DNA from: Bacteroidota bacterium
GTDB taxonomy: Bacteria > Bacteroidota > Bacteroidia > Chitinophagales > Chitinophagaceae
Reading direction: 5' to 3'
Assembly: GCA_028876035.1 (NCBI GenBank)
Contig: JAGWTK010000057.1
Span: 1-14,423 of the forward strand
DNA length: 14,423 nt
Shown: positions 7,697 to 14,164 of the stretch, piece after piece
Numbering within the stretch: position 1 is the stretch's first letter
Layout: every line of letters begins with the position of its first letter
Program-made: the position numbers and the translations under genes
The notes under the pieces: model-generated
Seen by the model: the letters and a program-made list of their open reading frames with translations, nothing else
What the model was told of the DNA's origin: nothing
Databases searched by the model: none

Positions 7697-7845
7697 CTTA
7701 TGAGTGAACAAAAGAGTCAAAACGCGCCTCATATACTTTAAAATACTAAAAACTGGTAAACAACATACGCTCGCGCATCAATTGTCGCGGTTATGGAACA
7801 GTATTTGTTTTACTTGCGAATTACTCCGTATAAAACGCTTGCAAC

Positions 7846-8670
7846 ATGAAAACAATATTGGTTAAGAGAACGGGTCTTCTTCCGGTAATTGCAGTCGCCC
7901 TGCTGTTTCTAAACATGTTCGCTGTTACAGCCTGCCAGAAAAATGATAACCAACAGGGTGGACAGGCACAACTACAAATCCTCCTAATCGACAACCCCCC
8001 AGGCAATGTTGCCATCAAAGAAGTTTGGGTAGATGTACGGCAGATAGAAATCATGCCGGGCGATACCAGCAAACCAATCCTATTGAGCGGCGTGCATGCC
8101 GGCGTATACAATTTGCTGGAACTTACCAATGGTAAAGACACCCTGCTGGCTGACGCGAGTATCCCTGCCGGCAGTATCAGCCAAATCCGGCTCATATTGG
8201 GCGATAACAATTATATCGTTACCAGCACCGGCGAGAAACTGCCGCTTAAAACACCCAGTGCGCAACAATCGGGTTTAAAAGTGCAGGTACACCAGGATGT
8301 ACTGGGTGGTAGTCTCTACCGATTAACGCTCGATTTTGATGTGGCTCGTTCTATCGTCGTGGCCGGCAACAGCGGTAACATCATTCTAAAGCCGGTATTG
8401 CGCCTCATCTCCTTTGCCCCCTCCGGTGGTAATATCCGAGGTGTAGTAGTGCCAGATTCCATAAAGACTGCGGTGATTGCATTGAATGGCGTTGATACCA
8501 TTGGTTCAACCTTTACGAGCAGTGGAAACTACTTCCTGAAAGATGTGCCCGCTGGTAGTTACACACTCTCGTTTATACCGGTGGATACAAGCTTTAGACC
8601 CACGCAAAAAACAGCAGTTGTAACGCTCGGGCAAACTACGCTGGTCGATACGGTTCGACTGCAACGCTGA
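7846..8670 (+). CDS. DUF4382 lipoprotein with C-terminal carboxypeptidase-regulatory-like domain
   Basis: The 274-residue product begins with a long signal peptide ending in the lipobox FAVTAC, with Cys30 as the lipidated residue, followed by a flexible QKNDNQQGGQ linker. Residues about 43-190 match the DUF4382 pattern as I know it: a beta strand LLIDNPP, then IKEVWVDVRQIEI, VYNLLELTNGKDTLL, and the pair SQIRLIL and KLPLKTPSAQQSGLKV. Residues about 195-272 look like a carboxypeptidase-regulatory beta sandwich (GVVVPD... GNYFLKDVPAGSYTLSFIP). No catalytic residues are visible. It is divergent from the surface protein gene, with a 268-bp spacer. The gene ends in its own hairpin terminator and is monocistronic. 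The location is probably the outer membrane, facing the periplasm or the outside. Molecular function unknown. Confidence 0.88.
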   Translation: MKTILVKRTGLLPVIAVALLFLNMFAVTACQKNDNQQGGQAQLQILLIDNPPGNVAIKEVWVDVRQIEIMPGDTSKPILLSGVHAGVYNLLELTNGKDTLLADASIPAGSISQIRLILGDNNYIVTSTGEKLPLKTPSAQQSGLKVQVHQDVLGGSLYRLTLDFDVARSIVVAGNSGNIILKPVLRLISFAPSGGNIRGVVVPDSIKTAVIALNGVDTIGSTFTSSGNYFLKDVPAGSYTLSFIPVDTSFRPTQKTAVVTLGQTTLVDTVRLQR

Positions 8671-8695
8671 CCACTAGTGAAATGTTGAATACCAT

Positions 8696-8720
8696 ATCCT
8701 GCCTTCGGGCAGGATTTCTT
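8696..8720 (+). terminator. Rho-independent terminator of the DUF4382 gene
   Basis: ATCCTGCC (8696-8703) pairs perfectly with GGCAGGAT (8708-8715) around the stable tetraloop TTCG. A T-rich tail (TTCTTATTTTA) follows. It lies 25 bp after the stop codon. The tail is interrupted, so termination may be incomplete. Confidence 0.75.
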
Positions 8721-8740
8721 ATTTTACGTACCCAATTTGC

Positions 8741-8779
8741 AGCTCTTAGCTCTTACGTTGACGACTAAGAACTAAGAAC
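8741..8779. repeat. Inverted pair of 7-mer duplications
   Basis: The left arm is AGCTCTT twice (8741-8754) and the right arm is ACTAAGA twice (8764-8777). CTTAGCTCTTA (8745-8755) pairs with TAAGAACTAAG (8766-8776) with one mismatch and a 10-base loop. It follows the lipoprotein terminator and precedes the MFS gene by about 80 bp. The 7-bp period resembles the GGTAAGC arrays further right, but the unit sequence differs. It could be a regulatory hairpin or a member of an intergenic repeat family. Confidence 0.6.
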
Positions 8780-8861
8780 CATAAACTGTCTCACCTCACA
8801 CCCGTTCGCCTAAAACCGAACCGTTTCCACTACCTTAGTTGCCCTCACATTATTCATTCGT

Positions 8862-10046
8862 ATGAACGCAAAAAATGCTGCCTATCCATTGCTGATGGTC
8901 GCCATCTGCGTGCTGTTGAATATGAATGATGGCATCGATATTTCCGTTTTGTCCTTCGCCGCACCCCGTATCAGCCAGGAATGGTCGCTCAATAAAATTG
9001 AGACGGCCTGGTTTTTTAGTGCCGGACTAACAGGTATGATGCTGGGCAGTTTTCTCATCGCACCATTGGGCGATCGGTTCGGCAGGAAGAAAATATTCCT
9101 CCTAAGCCTCGCATTGATCGCCACTGGCATGTTACTGGTCGCCTATTGTCACCAATACCGAATCTTTCTGCTGCTCCGGCTGGTAACCGGACTGGGTATC
9201 GGCGGCATTCTTCCGGCACTGGCATCGGTGGCGACGGAAAATTCCAGTGAGCGCTGGAAAGATTTCAATGTTGGACTTGTACAGGCAGGATGGCCAATAG
9301 CTTCAATCATTACCGGCATCGTCTGTGCCTATGTTATTCCAGCCTGGGGTTGGCGAATCGTTTTTGTGTTTGCGGGTTCGTTCTCTTTGCTCATGCTGAT
9401 TGTTGTTGGATTACTTATGAAAACCGATACAGGCACTTTCATACAGGAACGGAAGGGGAGACTCCTGGTATTGCTCCAACCAGCGTTCCTTCGTTCCACC
9501 CTGCTTGTTTGGATCGGAATATTTTTCGCCGTGTTCACACTTTATACGTTGATGAGTTGGATCCCAACTGCCGTTAAAGAACGAGGCGTTTCCTTTCAGC
9601 TGGCAAGCTATGCCGGCGTTATGCTAAATACCGGCGCAGCATTGGGCACGGCCAGTCTTGGGCTCATCGCACAAATACCAGGCTTAGGCATCAGAAAAAC
9701 GGTGACATACTTCCTGTTAATGGCCGTATTCGTATTGCTGCTCCTGGGCAGTTTGAATTCAACGGCCGTCTTGTTCCTGCTCATATTCCTTTCCGGCTTT
9801 TTTGTGCAAGGGGGCTTCAATGGAAATTACGCGGTGATGGCAAGAATTTATCCGGCCCATATTCGCAGTACAGGAATTGGAATGGCCATTGGTATCGGCC
9901 GTTTCGGTGCGATCGTTGGTCCCTTGTTGTTTGGATTGTTTGCCAGCGCTGGTTATCCTATGGTGTTCATCTTCGCCCTGTTCGCTGCACCCTTGCTCGT
10001 CACCGCCTGCTGTGTGTATGCGCTCCGTTCCAACGAACTGAAATAA
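8862..10046 (+). CDS. MFS transporter, aromatic acid:H+ symporter (AAHS) type
   Basis: This 394-residue protein has twelve hydrophobic segments and the motifs of the major facilitator superfamily. Helix 1 carries NMNDGIDISVLSFAAP (20-35), which corresponds to the DGFD-type acidic motif of PcaK-like 4-hydroxybenzoate transporters, with Asp23 and Asp26. The loop after helix 2 has GDRFGRKK (70-77), the family's motif A. Helix 4 has RLVTGLGIGGILPALASVATE (106-126). In the C-terminal half, ARIYPAHIRSTGIG (327-340) and GIGRFGAIVGP (344-354) again match the AAHS group. It should sit in the inner membrane and use the proton gradient; the substrate is probably an aromatic or other small organic acid, inferred from these motifs only. 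It has no ring-cleavage genes as neighbours. The esterase gene starts 84 bp downstream on the same strand with no terminator in between, so co-transcription is likely. Confidence 0.88.
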   Translation: MNAKNAAYPLLMVAICVLLNMNDGIDISVLSFAAPRISQEWSLNKIETAWFFSAGLTGMMLGSFLIAPLGDRFGRKKIFLLSLALIATGMLLVAYCHQYRIFLLLRLVTGLGIGGILPALASVATENSSERWKDFNVGLVQAGWPIASIITGIVCAYVIPAWGWRIVFVFAGSFSLLMLIVVGLLMKTDTGTFIQERKGRLLVLLQPAFLRSTLLVWIGIFFAVFTLYTLMSWIPTAVKERGVSFQLASYAGVMLNTGAALGTASLGLIAQIPGLGIRKTVTYFLLMAVFVLLLLGSLNSTAVLFLLIFLSGFFVQGGFNGNYAVMARIYPAHIRSTGIGMAIGIGRFGAIVGPLLFGLFASAGYPMVFIFALFAAPLLVTACCVYALRSNELK

Positions 10047-10130
10047 GGACAGTATTGGCCCCAGAATCCCCTGCGTGCAAAGCAAACTTGGTTGTACATT
10101 TAGGAGCAAACATTGTAAAACTTCCGCTAT

Positions 10131-11255
10131 ATGAGAAACATATCGCTATCCGCCTTCTCCCTGCTCACAGCATTCCAGCTGCTTGCGCAACCTCCAAGGC
10201 CGGCGCCCACACCAAACGATACCTTACAATCAATAAAAATCCTTCCGGGCAACCTGGTTCGTTTTAGCATCTATGCACCCAAAGCAACGGAGGTTAGCGT
10301 CATCGGTGATTTCGACAAAGCCTACCAGCGAAAAGCACTTGAAAAAAATGAACAGGGTGTCTGGAGCTATACTACCGGATCCGTACAACCGGATGTCTAT
10401 ACTTATGATTTTACAGTAGATGGTGTAAAAACCCTTGATCCAAAGAATACACAGCTAAAAGAAGCAGAAAACGGTTTTTCGAATTTACTGGAGGTGCCAG
10501 GCGAAGAAGCAGCCTACTGTGCGATAAAAGATGTGCCGCATGGCAAATTGGAAAAGTTGTACTTCTACTCTTCCATCACCCATAAAATCACCCGCGTACA
10601 TGTGTATACGCCGCCTGGTTACGAAAACATGAAGGGCAAATTGCCGGTCTTGTACCTGCAGCATGGCGGGGGCGACAATGACGCATCCTGGTCCGGTGCA
10701 GGCAGGGCAAATTTTATTATGGACAATCTGTACGCGGAACAGAAAGCCGTTCCCATGATAGTGGTCATGTCGATGGGTCATCCCGCACCTGGCTTCTTTA
10801 TGAACCCGGGCATCACGGAAGATCCGTTCTTTAAACAATTATATGAAGAGATCATGCCGCAGATCAGTCAGCATTACCGCGTGTATACCGATCGCAACCA
10901 TATAGCGTTCTCCGGTTTGTCGATGGGAGGCATACAGGCCCTGAATGTAGCCCTCTTCAGCCCCGAAAAATTCGGTTATGTATTACCGTTAAGCACCGGC
11001 TACTTCCCGGCACAGGTTACCCAACTGGAAGAGAAATACGCCGCACAACTCAAAAACCCTGAAATCAATAAACTCAAACTGTTCTGGATTGCCATGGGCG
11101 GGGAAACGGACATTGCGTATAAAAACGGCCTCGCCACCAACAAGGTGCTCGACAAATTTGGCATTCATTACACTACTGCCAGTTACGACGCTGGACATAC
11201 TTATATCACCTGGCGTCATAATTTGTATACGTTTGCGCCGTTGCTTTTTCGGTGA
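10131..11255 (+). CDS. Secreted carbohydrate esterase family 1 protein (feruloyl / acetyl-xylan esterase type)
   Basis: The 374-residue protein starts with a signal peptide (MRNISLSAFSLLTAFQLLAQ, cleavage near 20) and a short Pro-rich linker. Residues about 36-122 form an E-set/CBM48-like domain (VRFSIYAPKATEVSVIGDFD, 43-62). The alpha/beta-hydrolase domain follows. It contains YLQHGGGDNDASW (175-187, oxyanion region), GRANFIMDNL (191-200), the nucleophile elbow SGLSMGG with Ser264, a likely acid Asp327 in GGETDIAY, and His356 in AGHTYITWR. This arrangement is that of bacterial feruloyl esterases and related CE1 enzymes, which cut ester-linked acids from arabinoxylan. Ferulate versus acetate cannot be told from sequence alone. 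It lies 84 bp after an aromatic-acid-type transporter, which favours a hydroxycinnamate-like product. Location: periplasm or outside. A pair of inverted GTTTAA octamer arrays begins 6 bp after the stop. Confidence 0.9.
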   Translation: MRNISLSAFSLLTAFQLLAQPPRPAPTPNDTLQSIKILPGNLVRFSIYAPKATEVSVIGDFDKAYQRKALEKNEQGVWSYTTGSVQPDVYTYDFTVDGVKTLDPKNTQLKEAENGFSNLLEVPGEEAAYCAIKDVPHGKLEKLYFYSSITHKITRVHVYTPPGYENMKGKLPVLYLQHGGGDNDASWSGAGRANFIMDNLYAEQKAVPMIVVMSMGHPAPGFFMNPGITEDPFFKQLYEEIMPQISQHYRVYTDRNHIAFSGLSMGGIQALNVALFSPEKFGYVLPLSTGYFPAQVTQLEEKYAAQLKNPEINKLKLFWIAMGGETDIAYKNGLATNKVLDKFGIHYTTASYDAGHTYITWRHNLYTFAPLLFR

Positions 11256-11260
11256 TGAAT

Positions 11261-11292
11261 GTTTAAGGGTTTAAAAGTTTAAGAGTTTAAAG
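11261..11292. repeat. Four-unit GTTTAANN 8-mer array, left arm of a 23-bp inverted repeat
   Basis: Four 8-bp units run without interruption: GTTTAAGG, GTTTAAAA, GTTTAAGA, GTTTAAAG. The first 23 bp (11261-11283) are the perfect reverse complement of 11496-11518, 212 bp further on. The array begins 6 bp after the esterase stop codon. It has no T-run and is not an ordinary terminator, but the paired arms could form a very large stem in RNA. Confidence 0.9.
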
Positions 11293-11494
11293 TTCCTTCT
11301 GTGCAGCAGACTACAACTGACGTGACAGGTAGGGTGAGAAGGTAAATTCAGGCCCTGGATTCTCAACACCGTCTCCTGCAAGAGAGGGGCGTCCCAGCGG
11401 CAGCATCAAATAAAAGATTATTTTCAAAATTAAACGGCAAATAATGGTTGCTGCTCACAGATAACACTTCGACTCGCTGCAACTACGAGTCAAC
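11293..11494. other. Core between inverted octamer arrays, no gene
   Basis: These ~200 bp lie between two inverted octamer arrays. No open reading frame of coding character is visible. A small hairpin, GACTCG (11471-11476) with CGAGTC (11486-11491) around 9 bases, lies just inside the right arm. The layout (23-bp perfect ends, no gene, about 260 bp in total) resembles a miniature transposable element, but I see no target-site duplication next to the outer ends. Confidence 0.5.
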
Positions 11495-11526
11495 ACTTAA
11501 ACTTTTAAACCCTTAAACCTTTAAAC
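11495..11526. repeat. Four-unit NNTTAAAC 8-mer array, right arm of a 23-bp inverted repeat
   Basis: The units are ACTTAAAC, TTTTAAAC, CCTTAAAC and CTTTAAAC, in the opposite orientation to the array at 11261. The array ends 16 bp before the start codon of the TonB_C/MORN gene, so it is within the leader or core promoter of that gene. The A/T-rich units may contribute to promoter or leader function, but no TAnnTTTG element could be assigned with confidence. Confidence 0.9.
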
Positions 11527-11542
11527 TGCAAAGCCTCATCAA

Positions 11543-12343
11543 ATGAAAAAAACAATCATCACGCTCCTGGTTTGTATTGGATTTATCAGCAGCGAAGCCC
11601 AGGATACCACCCTTATCTATTTTGATAAATCCTGGAACGAAACAAGCAAAGACAATGCGGTGCATTACCGGAAGAAGTTTACCACACCAGAACACAAATG
11701 GGGTGTCATCGACTATTATAGCAACGGCAGGATACAAATGACGGGTACCTTTTCCAATGATTCCTGCACTAAGCCCGACGGCTTAAGTAACTGGTACCAC
11801 GAAAATGGAAAGTTATCGCGCACTTGTAAATATACTAACGGAACACCAGAAGGTACCGACCTGTATTACTTTGACAATGGCCAGAAAAAAATAGAAGGCA
11901 ACTATGCAGGCGGCAAGATGGATGGGCAATGGAACAGCTGGTTTCGCTCCGGTGCAATTGCCGCCAAAGCAATCTATAAAAACGACGAACAGGTATCCGC
12001 CGAATTTTTCAATGAAGACGGCTCTAAAAACAAGAGCCGCGCATTCTTTTATCAGTCGGCCAAATTTCCCGGTGGTGAAAAAGCCCTTGTAAAATTCCTT
12101 TCCGACAACCTCAGCTATCCGCAGAAGGCCATCAAACAAAATATTTCCGGACAAGTGGTGATTCAATTCGTCGTGCGGAAAGACGGGCGGGTAACGGACG
12201 TAGCCGTGTACAAATCTGTAGACCCACTGCTCGACAAAGAAGCGATGCGTATCGTAAAAGCAATGCCGTTGTGGGAACCCGCCTATTTTGGCGGCGAAAC
12301 GGCCGACTTCTACGCGCGGCAACCGATTACGTTCAGGTTCTGA
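11543..12343 (+). CDS. TonB C-terminal domain protein with MORN-like repeats
   Basis: The 266-residue product begins with a signal peptide (MKKTIITLLVCIGFISSEAQ, cleavage near 20). Residues about 52-160 contain MORN/YwqK-like beta hairpin repeats: YYSNGRIQMTGTF (58-70), WYHENGKLSRTCKY (84-97), YYFDNGQKKIEGNYAGGKMDG (108-128) and FFNEDGSKNKSR (155-166). Residues about 173-266 form a TonB C-terminal domain: AKFPGGEKALVKFL, YPQKAIKQNISGQVVIQFVV (192-211) and DGRVTDVAVYKSVDPLLDKEA. It lacks the N-terminal membrane anchor and Pro-rich linker of a true TonB that couples to ExbB/ExbD. Such proteins are common in Bacteroidota, where they are often labelled energy transducer TonB. A periplasmic or outer-membrane structural or partner-binding role is more likely than energy transduction; this is inference. 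Single gene between repeat-bearing spacers. Confidence 0.88.
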   Translation: MKKTIITLLVCIGFISSEAQDTTLIYFDKSWNETSKDNAVHYRKKFTTPEHKWGVIDYYSNGRIQMTGTFSNDSCTKPDGLSNWYHENGKLSRTCKYTNGTPEGTDLYYFDNGQKKIEGNYAGGKMDGQWNSWFRSGAIAAKAIYKNDEQVSAEFFNEDGSKNKSRAFFYQSAKFPGGEKALVKFLSDNLSYPQKAIKQNISGQVVIQFVVRKDGRVTDVAVYKSVDPLLDKEAMRIVKAMPLWEPAYFGGETADFYARQPITFRF

Positions 12344-12349
12344 GAAGCA

Positions 12350-12391
12350 GGTAAAAGGCAAGAGGTAAGCGGTAAGCGGCGATCGGCAAAA
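12350..12391. repeat. Six-unit GGTAAGC-type 7-mer array
   Basis: Six 7-bp units follow one another: GGTAAAA, GGCAAGA, GGTAAGC, GGTAAGC, GGCGATC, GGCAAAA. The array starts 6 bp after the TonB_C gene stop. Its GGTAAGC...GCGATC order is repeated at 13014-13034 behind the next gene. Between this array and the octamer array at 12424 lies a unique stretch of about 32 bp containing the palindrome GCTGCAGC. Confidence 0.88.
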
Positions 12392-12423
12392 ACCCGTTAC
12401 TGTTGCTGCAGCGGCGCTCCAAC

Positions 12424-12447
12424 TTTTAAACCATTAAACCCTTAAAC
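12424..12447. repeat. Three-unit NNTTAAAC 8-mer array
   Basis: The units are TTTTAAAC, CATTAAAC and CCTTAAAC, in the same orientation as the array at 11495. The array lies 10 bp before the acetyltransferase start codon, preceded by CCAAC and followed by ACT and a run of nine T. As at 11495, the octamers occupy the leader of the next gene. Confidence 0.88.
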
Positions 12448-12457
12448 TACTTTTTTT

Positions 12458-13018
12458 TTGACGTCGCTGGAAACAAATCGCCTGCTGCTTCGTGAATGGC
12501 TCCCAACAGACCTGGCTGCCTTTTCGGCGATGAACCGCGACCCGGATGTGATGCGATATTTCCCTTCCCAGTTAACCGAAGATCAAAGCATCGCTTTTTA
12601 TAACCGAATCCAGGAACATTTCGACGCCAATGGCTTCGGCTTGTTTGCCGTGACCATAAAAGATACACAGGCATTCGCCGGCTTTACGGGCTTTATGATT
12701 CCCTCATTCGAAACCAGCTTTACTCCTTGGGTAGAAATTGGCTGGCGGTTTAATAAAACATATTGGAACCAGGGGATTGCGAATGAAGCTGCGCTCGCCT
12801 GCCTCAAACTGGGATTTACCAGGCTCGGTTTCCAGGAAGTTGTTTCATTCACCTCTGTGCACAATCATCCATCCGAAAAACTAATGAAAAGAATCGGCAT
12901 GCAATACAAACTGAGTTTTATGCACCCGAAACTGCCTGCCGATCATTTTCTCTGTGAGCATGTGCTGTACACGCTCAGCAAGCAACAGTTTCTGGAGAGG
13001 GTTACGGGTCTGGGGTAA
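12458..13018 (+). CDS. GNAT N-acetyltransferase, RimJ/RimL-like, with TTG start
   Basis: The product has 186 residues. It opens with LETNRLLLREWLPTDLAAF (4-22), the standard beginning of RimJ/RimL-type acetyltransferases. WVEIGWRF (91-98) is the central strand, and YWNQGIANEAALACLKLGF (102-120) contains the acetyl-CoA pyrophosphate loop (Q-G-I-A). FTSVHNHPSEKLMKRIGM (131-148) is the usual late helix with Asn136 and the Ser/Lys segment. The substrate, a protein N-terminus or a small amine, cannot be deduced. The start is TTG at 12458, at the end of a nine-T run; no ATG or GTG lies between the upstream in-frame TAA (12443) and this codon, and starting at Met25 would cut the family's first strand. 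The last residues (VTGLG) and the TAA stop fall in a 7-bp repeat array, so the native C-terminus may have been altered. Confidence 0.9.
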   Translation: MTSLETNRLLLREWLPTDLAAFSAMNRDPDVMRYFPSQLTEDQSIAFYNRIQEHFDANGFGLFAVTIKDTQAFAGFTGFMIPSFETSFTPWVEIGWRFNKTYWNQGIANEAALACLKLGFTRLGFQEVVSFTSVHNHPSEKLMKRIGMQYKLSFMHPKLPADHFLCEHVLYTLSKQQFLERVTGLG

Positions 13019-13034
13019 GAGGTAAGCAGCGATC
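13000..13034. repeat. 7-mer array overlapping the acetyltransferase stop codon
   Basis: Five 7-bp units are in phase: GGTTACG, GGTCTGG, GGTAAGA, GGTAAGC, AGCGATC. The stop TAA of the acetyltransferase (13016-13018) is inside the third unit, and the first two encode its final residues. The GGTAAGA-GGTAAGC-GCGATC order corresponds to that at 12357-12384. A unique stretch of 37 bp with the palindrome TGCATGCA (about 13043-13050) separates it from the octamers at 13072. Confidence 0.8.
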
Positions 13035-13071
13035 TGCTACCATGCATGCAGTTGCACTAACAGGAACCCAA

Positions 13072-13093
13072 CTTTAAACATTAAACCTTAGAC
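13072..13093. repeat. Degenerate TTAAAC octamers overlapping the epimerase stop codon
   Basis: CTTTAAAC (13072-13079), ATTAAAC (13080-13086) and CTTAGAC (13087-13093) are a decayed version of the arrays at 11495 and 12424. On the minus strand the last unit reads GTCTAAG and supplies the final Val and the TAA stop (13088-13090) of the epimerase-like gene. Confidence 0.75.
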
Positions 13094-14035
13094 TTTCAAC
13101 CTACCATAGTCATTTTCCGCAATCATGCGCGCACCTTCTTCGTAGCCAACCGGCGTGTAGTTGAACCGCCGTTCAAACTTGCTGCTGTCAAACACATAAT
13201 CCCGATCGTATTGGTAAAGCATCTCTGCCATTTCGCGCATGATAGGCATGAACCAGCCCATAATATGGGTGAGTGTCTTACCTACAACGCGGTATTTAGG
13301 TTGTACATTCAATAAGCCAGCCATCAATTCAACCCATTGTTTCCCGGTGAGCGGATGCGCGGCCGTGGGCAGGTGCCAGGTTTCTCCAAACGCGTCGGGT
13401 GTATTGCCCAACATCGCCGTTGCCTTTGCGGCATCAGGTACCCAGGTAAAGGAATGCAAGCGGTTCGCATCCATGAACCAATTAGCGGTCTTTTTTTCAC
13501 TAAGTGGTTTGATGACGGTTTCCGTAAGCATACTCACATTGGCAATACTGAATCCATAAAAATCGGCGCTGCGTGCAACCAGGGCCTGTAAGCCCTTCTC
13601 TTTAACTGCAGTCATCAGCATGTCAACGATGGCCGCACGTACCTTGCCTTTTTCACTGCCGGGTGCAATGGGCGTTGATTCTGTCATTGGGTTCAAATGG
13701 TTTGGATCATACATGTAGATGTTGTCGAAAAAAACCAGCCTGCTTTTTGCCGCGATACAGGCACCGATGGTATTGCGCATAATCACCGGCCATTGTGCCT
13801 GCCAGATTTTTGTGCTGTACTGGAGGCCCGCGGTCAGGTATACCACTTCAGAACCAGCTACGGCCTGCATTACCTGCTGGCTATCCAGCAAATCCGCTGT
13901 AAACAACTCATCATCGTCATTTACTTTTTGCGGATGGCGGCTTACAAGTCTGATCGTATGCGTATAAGCAGGAAGTTCTTTAGCGAGCGCTTTACCGATG
14001 GCACCGCCCGCGCCGAGAATTGTTTGAACATTCAT
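13088..14035 (-). CDS. NAD(P)-binding epimerase/dehydratase-like protein (atypical SDR)
   Basis: The 315-residue protein begins with a Rossmann fold: MNVQTILGAGGAIGKALAKE, with the dinucleotide loop GAGGAIG at 8-14, then RLVSRHPQKV (29-38) and TADLLDS (46-52). It continues as extended short-chain dehydrogenase: VVYLTAGLQY (64-73), LVFFDNIYMYDPN (100-112), a TESTPIAPGS stretch (118-127), RSADFYG (155-161) and a variable C-terminal part. The YxxxK catalytic pair is not intact: Lys131 is in GKVRA, but Ser127 occupies the place of the Tyr in my alignment. It may be a non-classical reductase or a cofactor-binding sensor. The open frame continues 85 codons upstream of MNVQ into the 13-bp repeat region; that extension is rejected because the Rossmann strand starts at MNVQ. 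Cytoplasmic, probably monocistronic, convergent with the acetyltransferase. Substrate unknown. Confidence 0.85.
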   Translation of the reverse strand: MNVQTILGAGGAIGKALAKELPAYTHTIRLVSRHPQKVNDDDELFTADLLDSQQVMQAVAGSEVVYLTAGLQYSTKIWQAQWPVIMRNTIGACIAAKSRLVFFDNIYMYDPNHLNPMTESTPIAPGSEKGKVRAAIVDMLMTAVKEKGLQALVARSADFYGFSIANVSMLTETVIKPLSEKKTANWFMDANRLHSFTWVPDAAKATAMLGNTPDAFGETWHLPTAAHPLTGKQWVELMAGLLNVQPKYRVVGKTLTHIMGWFMPIMREMAEMLYQYDRDYVFDSSKFERRFNYTPVGYEEGARMIAENDYGRLKV

Positions 14036-14164
14036 GTTTTTTAAAGGCTGATCGTTAAATGAAATACGGGTTTTTGCACAAGGTACTGCAGCAAGTTGAA
14101 ACTCGTCCGGCGTACTAAACCAGCGTCCTTTTTTTACGAGTACCCTGTGATTTCGGAAGGTTCG

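Noticed and set aside
7578..7697. Upstream extension of the T9SS protein by 40 codons
   Set aside because: The signal peptide begins at 7577, and the upstream part covers the nested dyads of the intergenic spacer.
7800..7845. TATTTG as the -7 promoter element of the lipoprotein gene
   Set aside because: The spacing within the element and to an upstream TTG does not match the Bacteroidota TTG / TAnnTTTG pattern.
12451..12459. Phase-variable homopolymer controlling the acetyltransferase
   Set aside because: The T run lies before the start codon and an in-frame stop precedes it, so a length change would not switch the reading frame.
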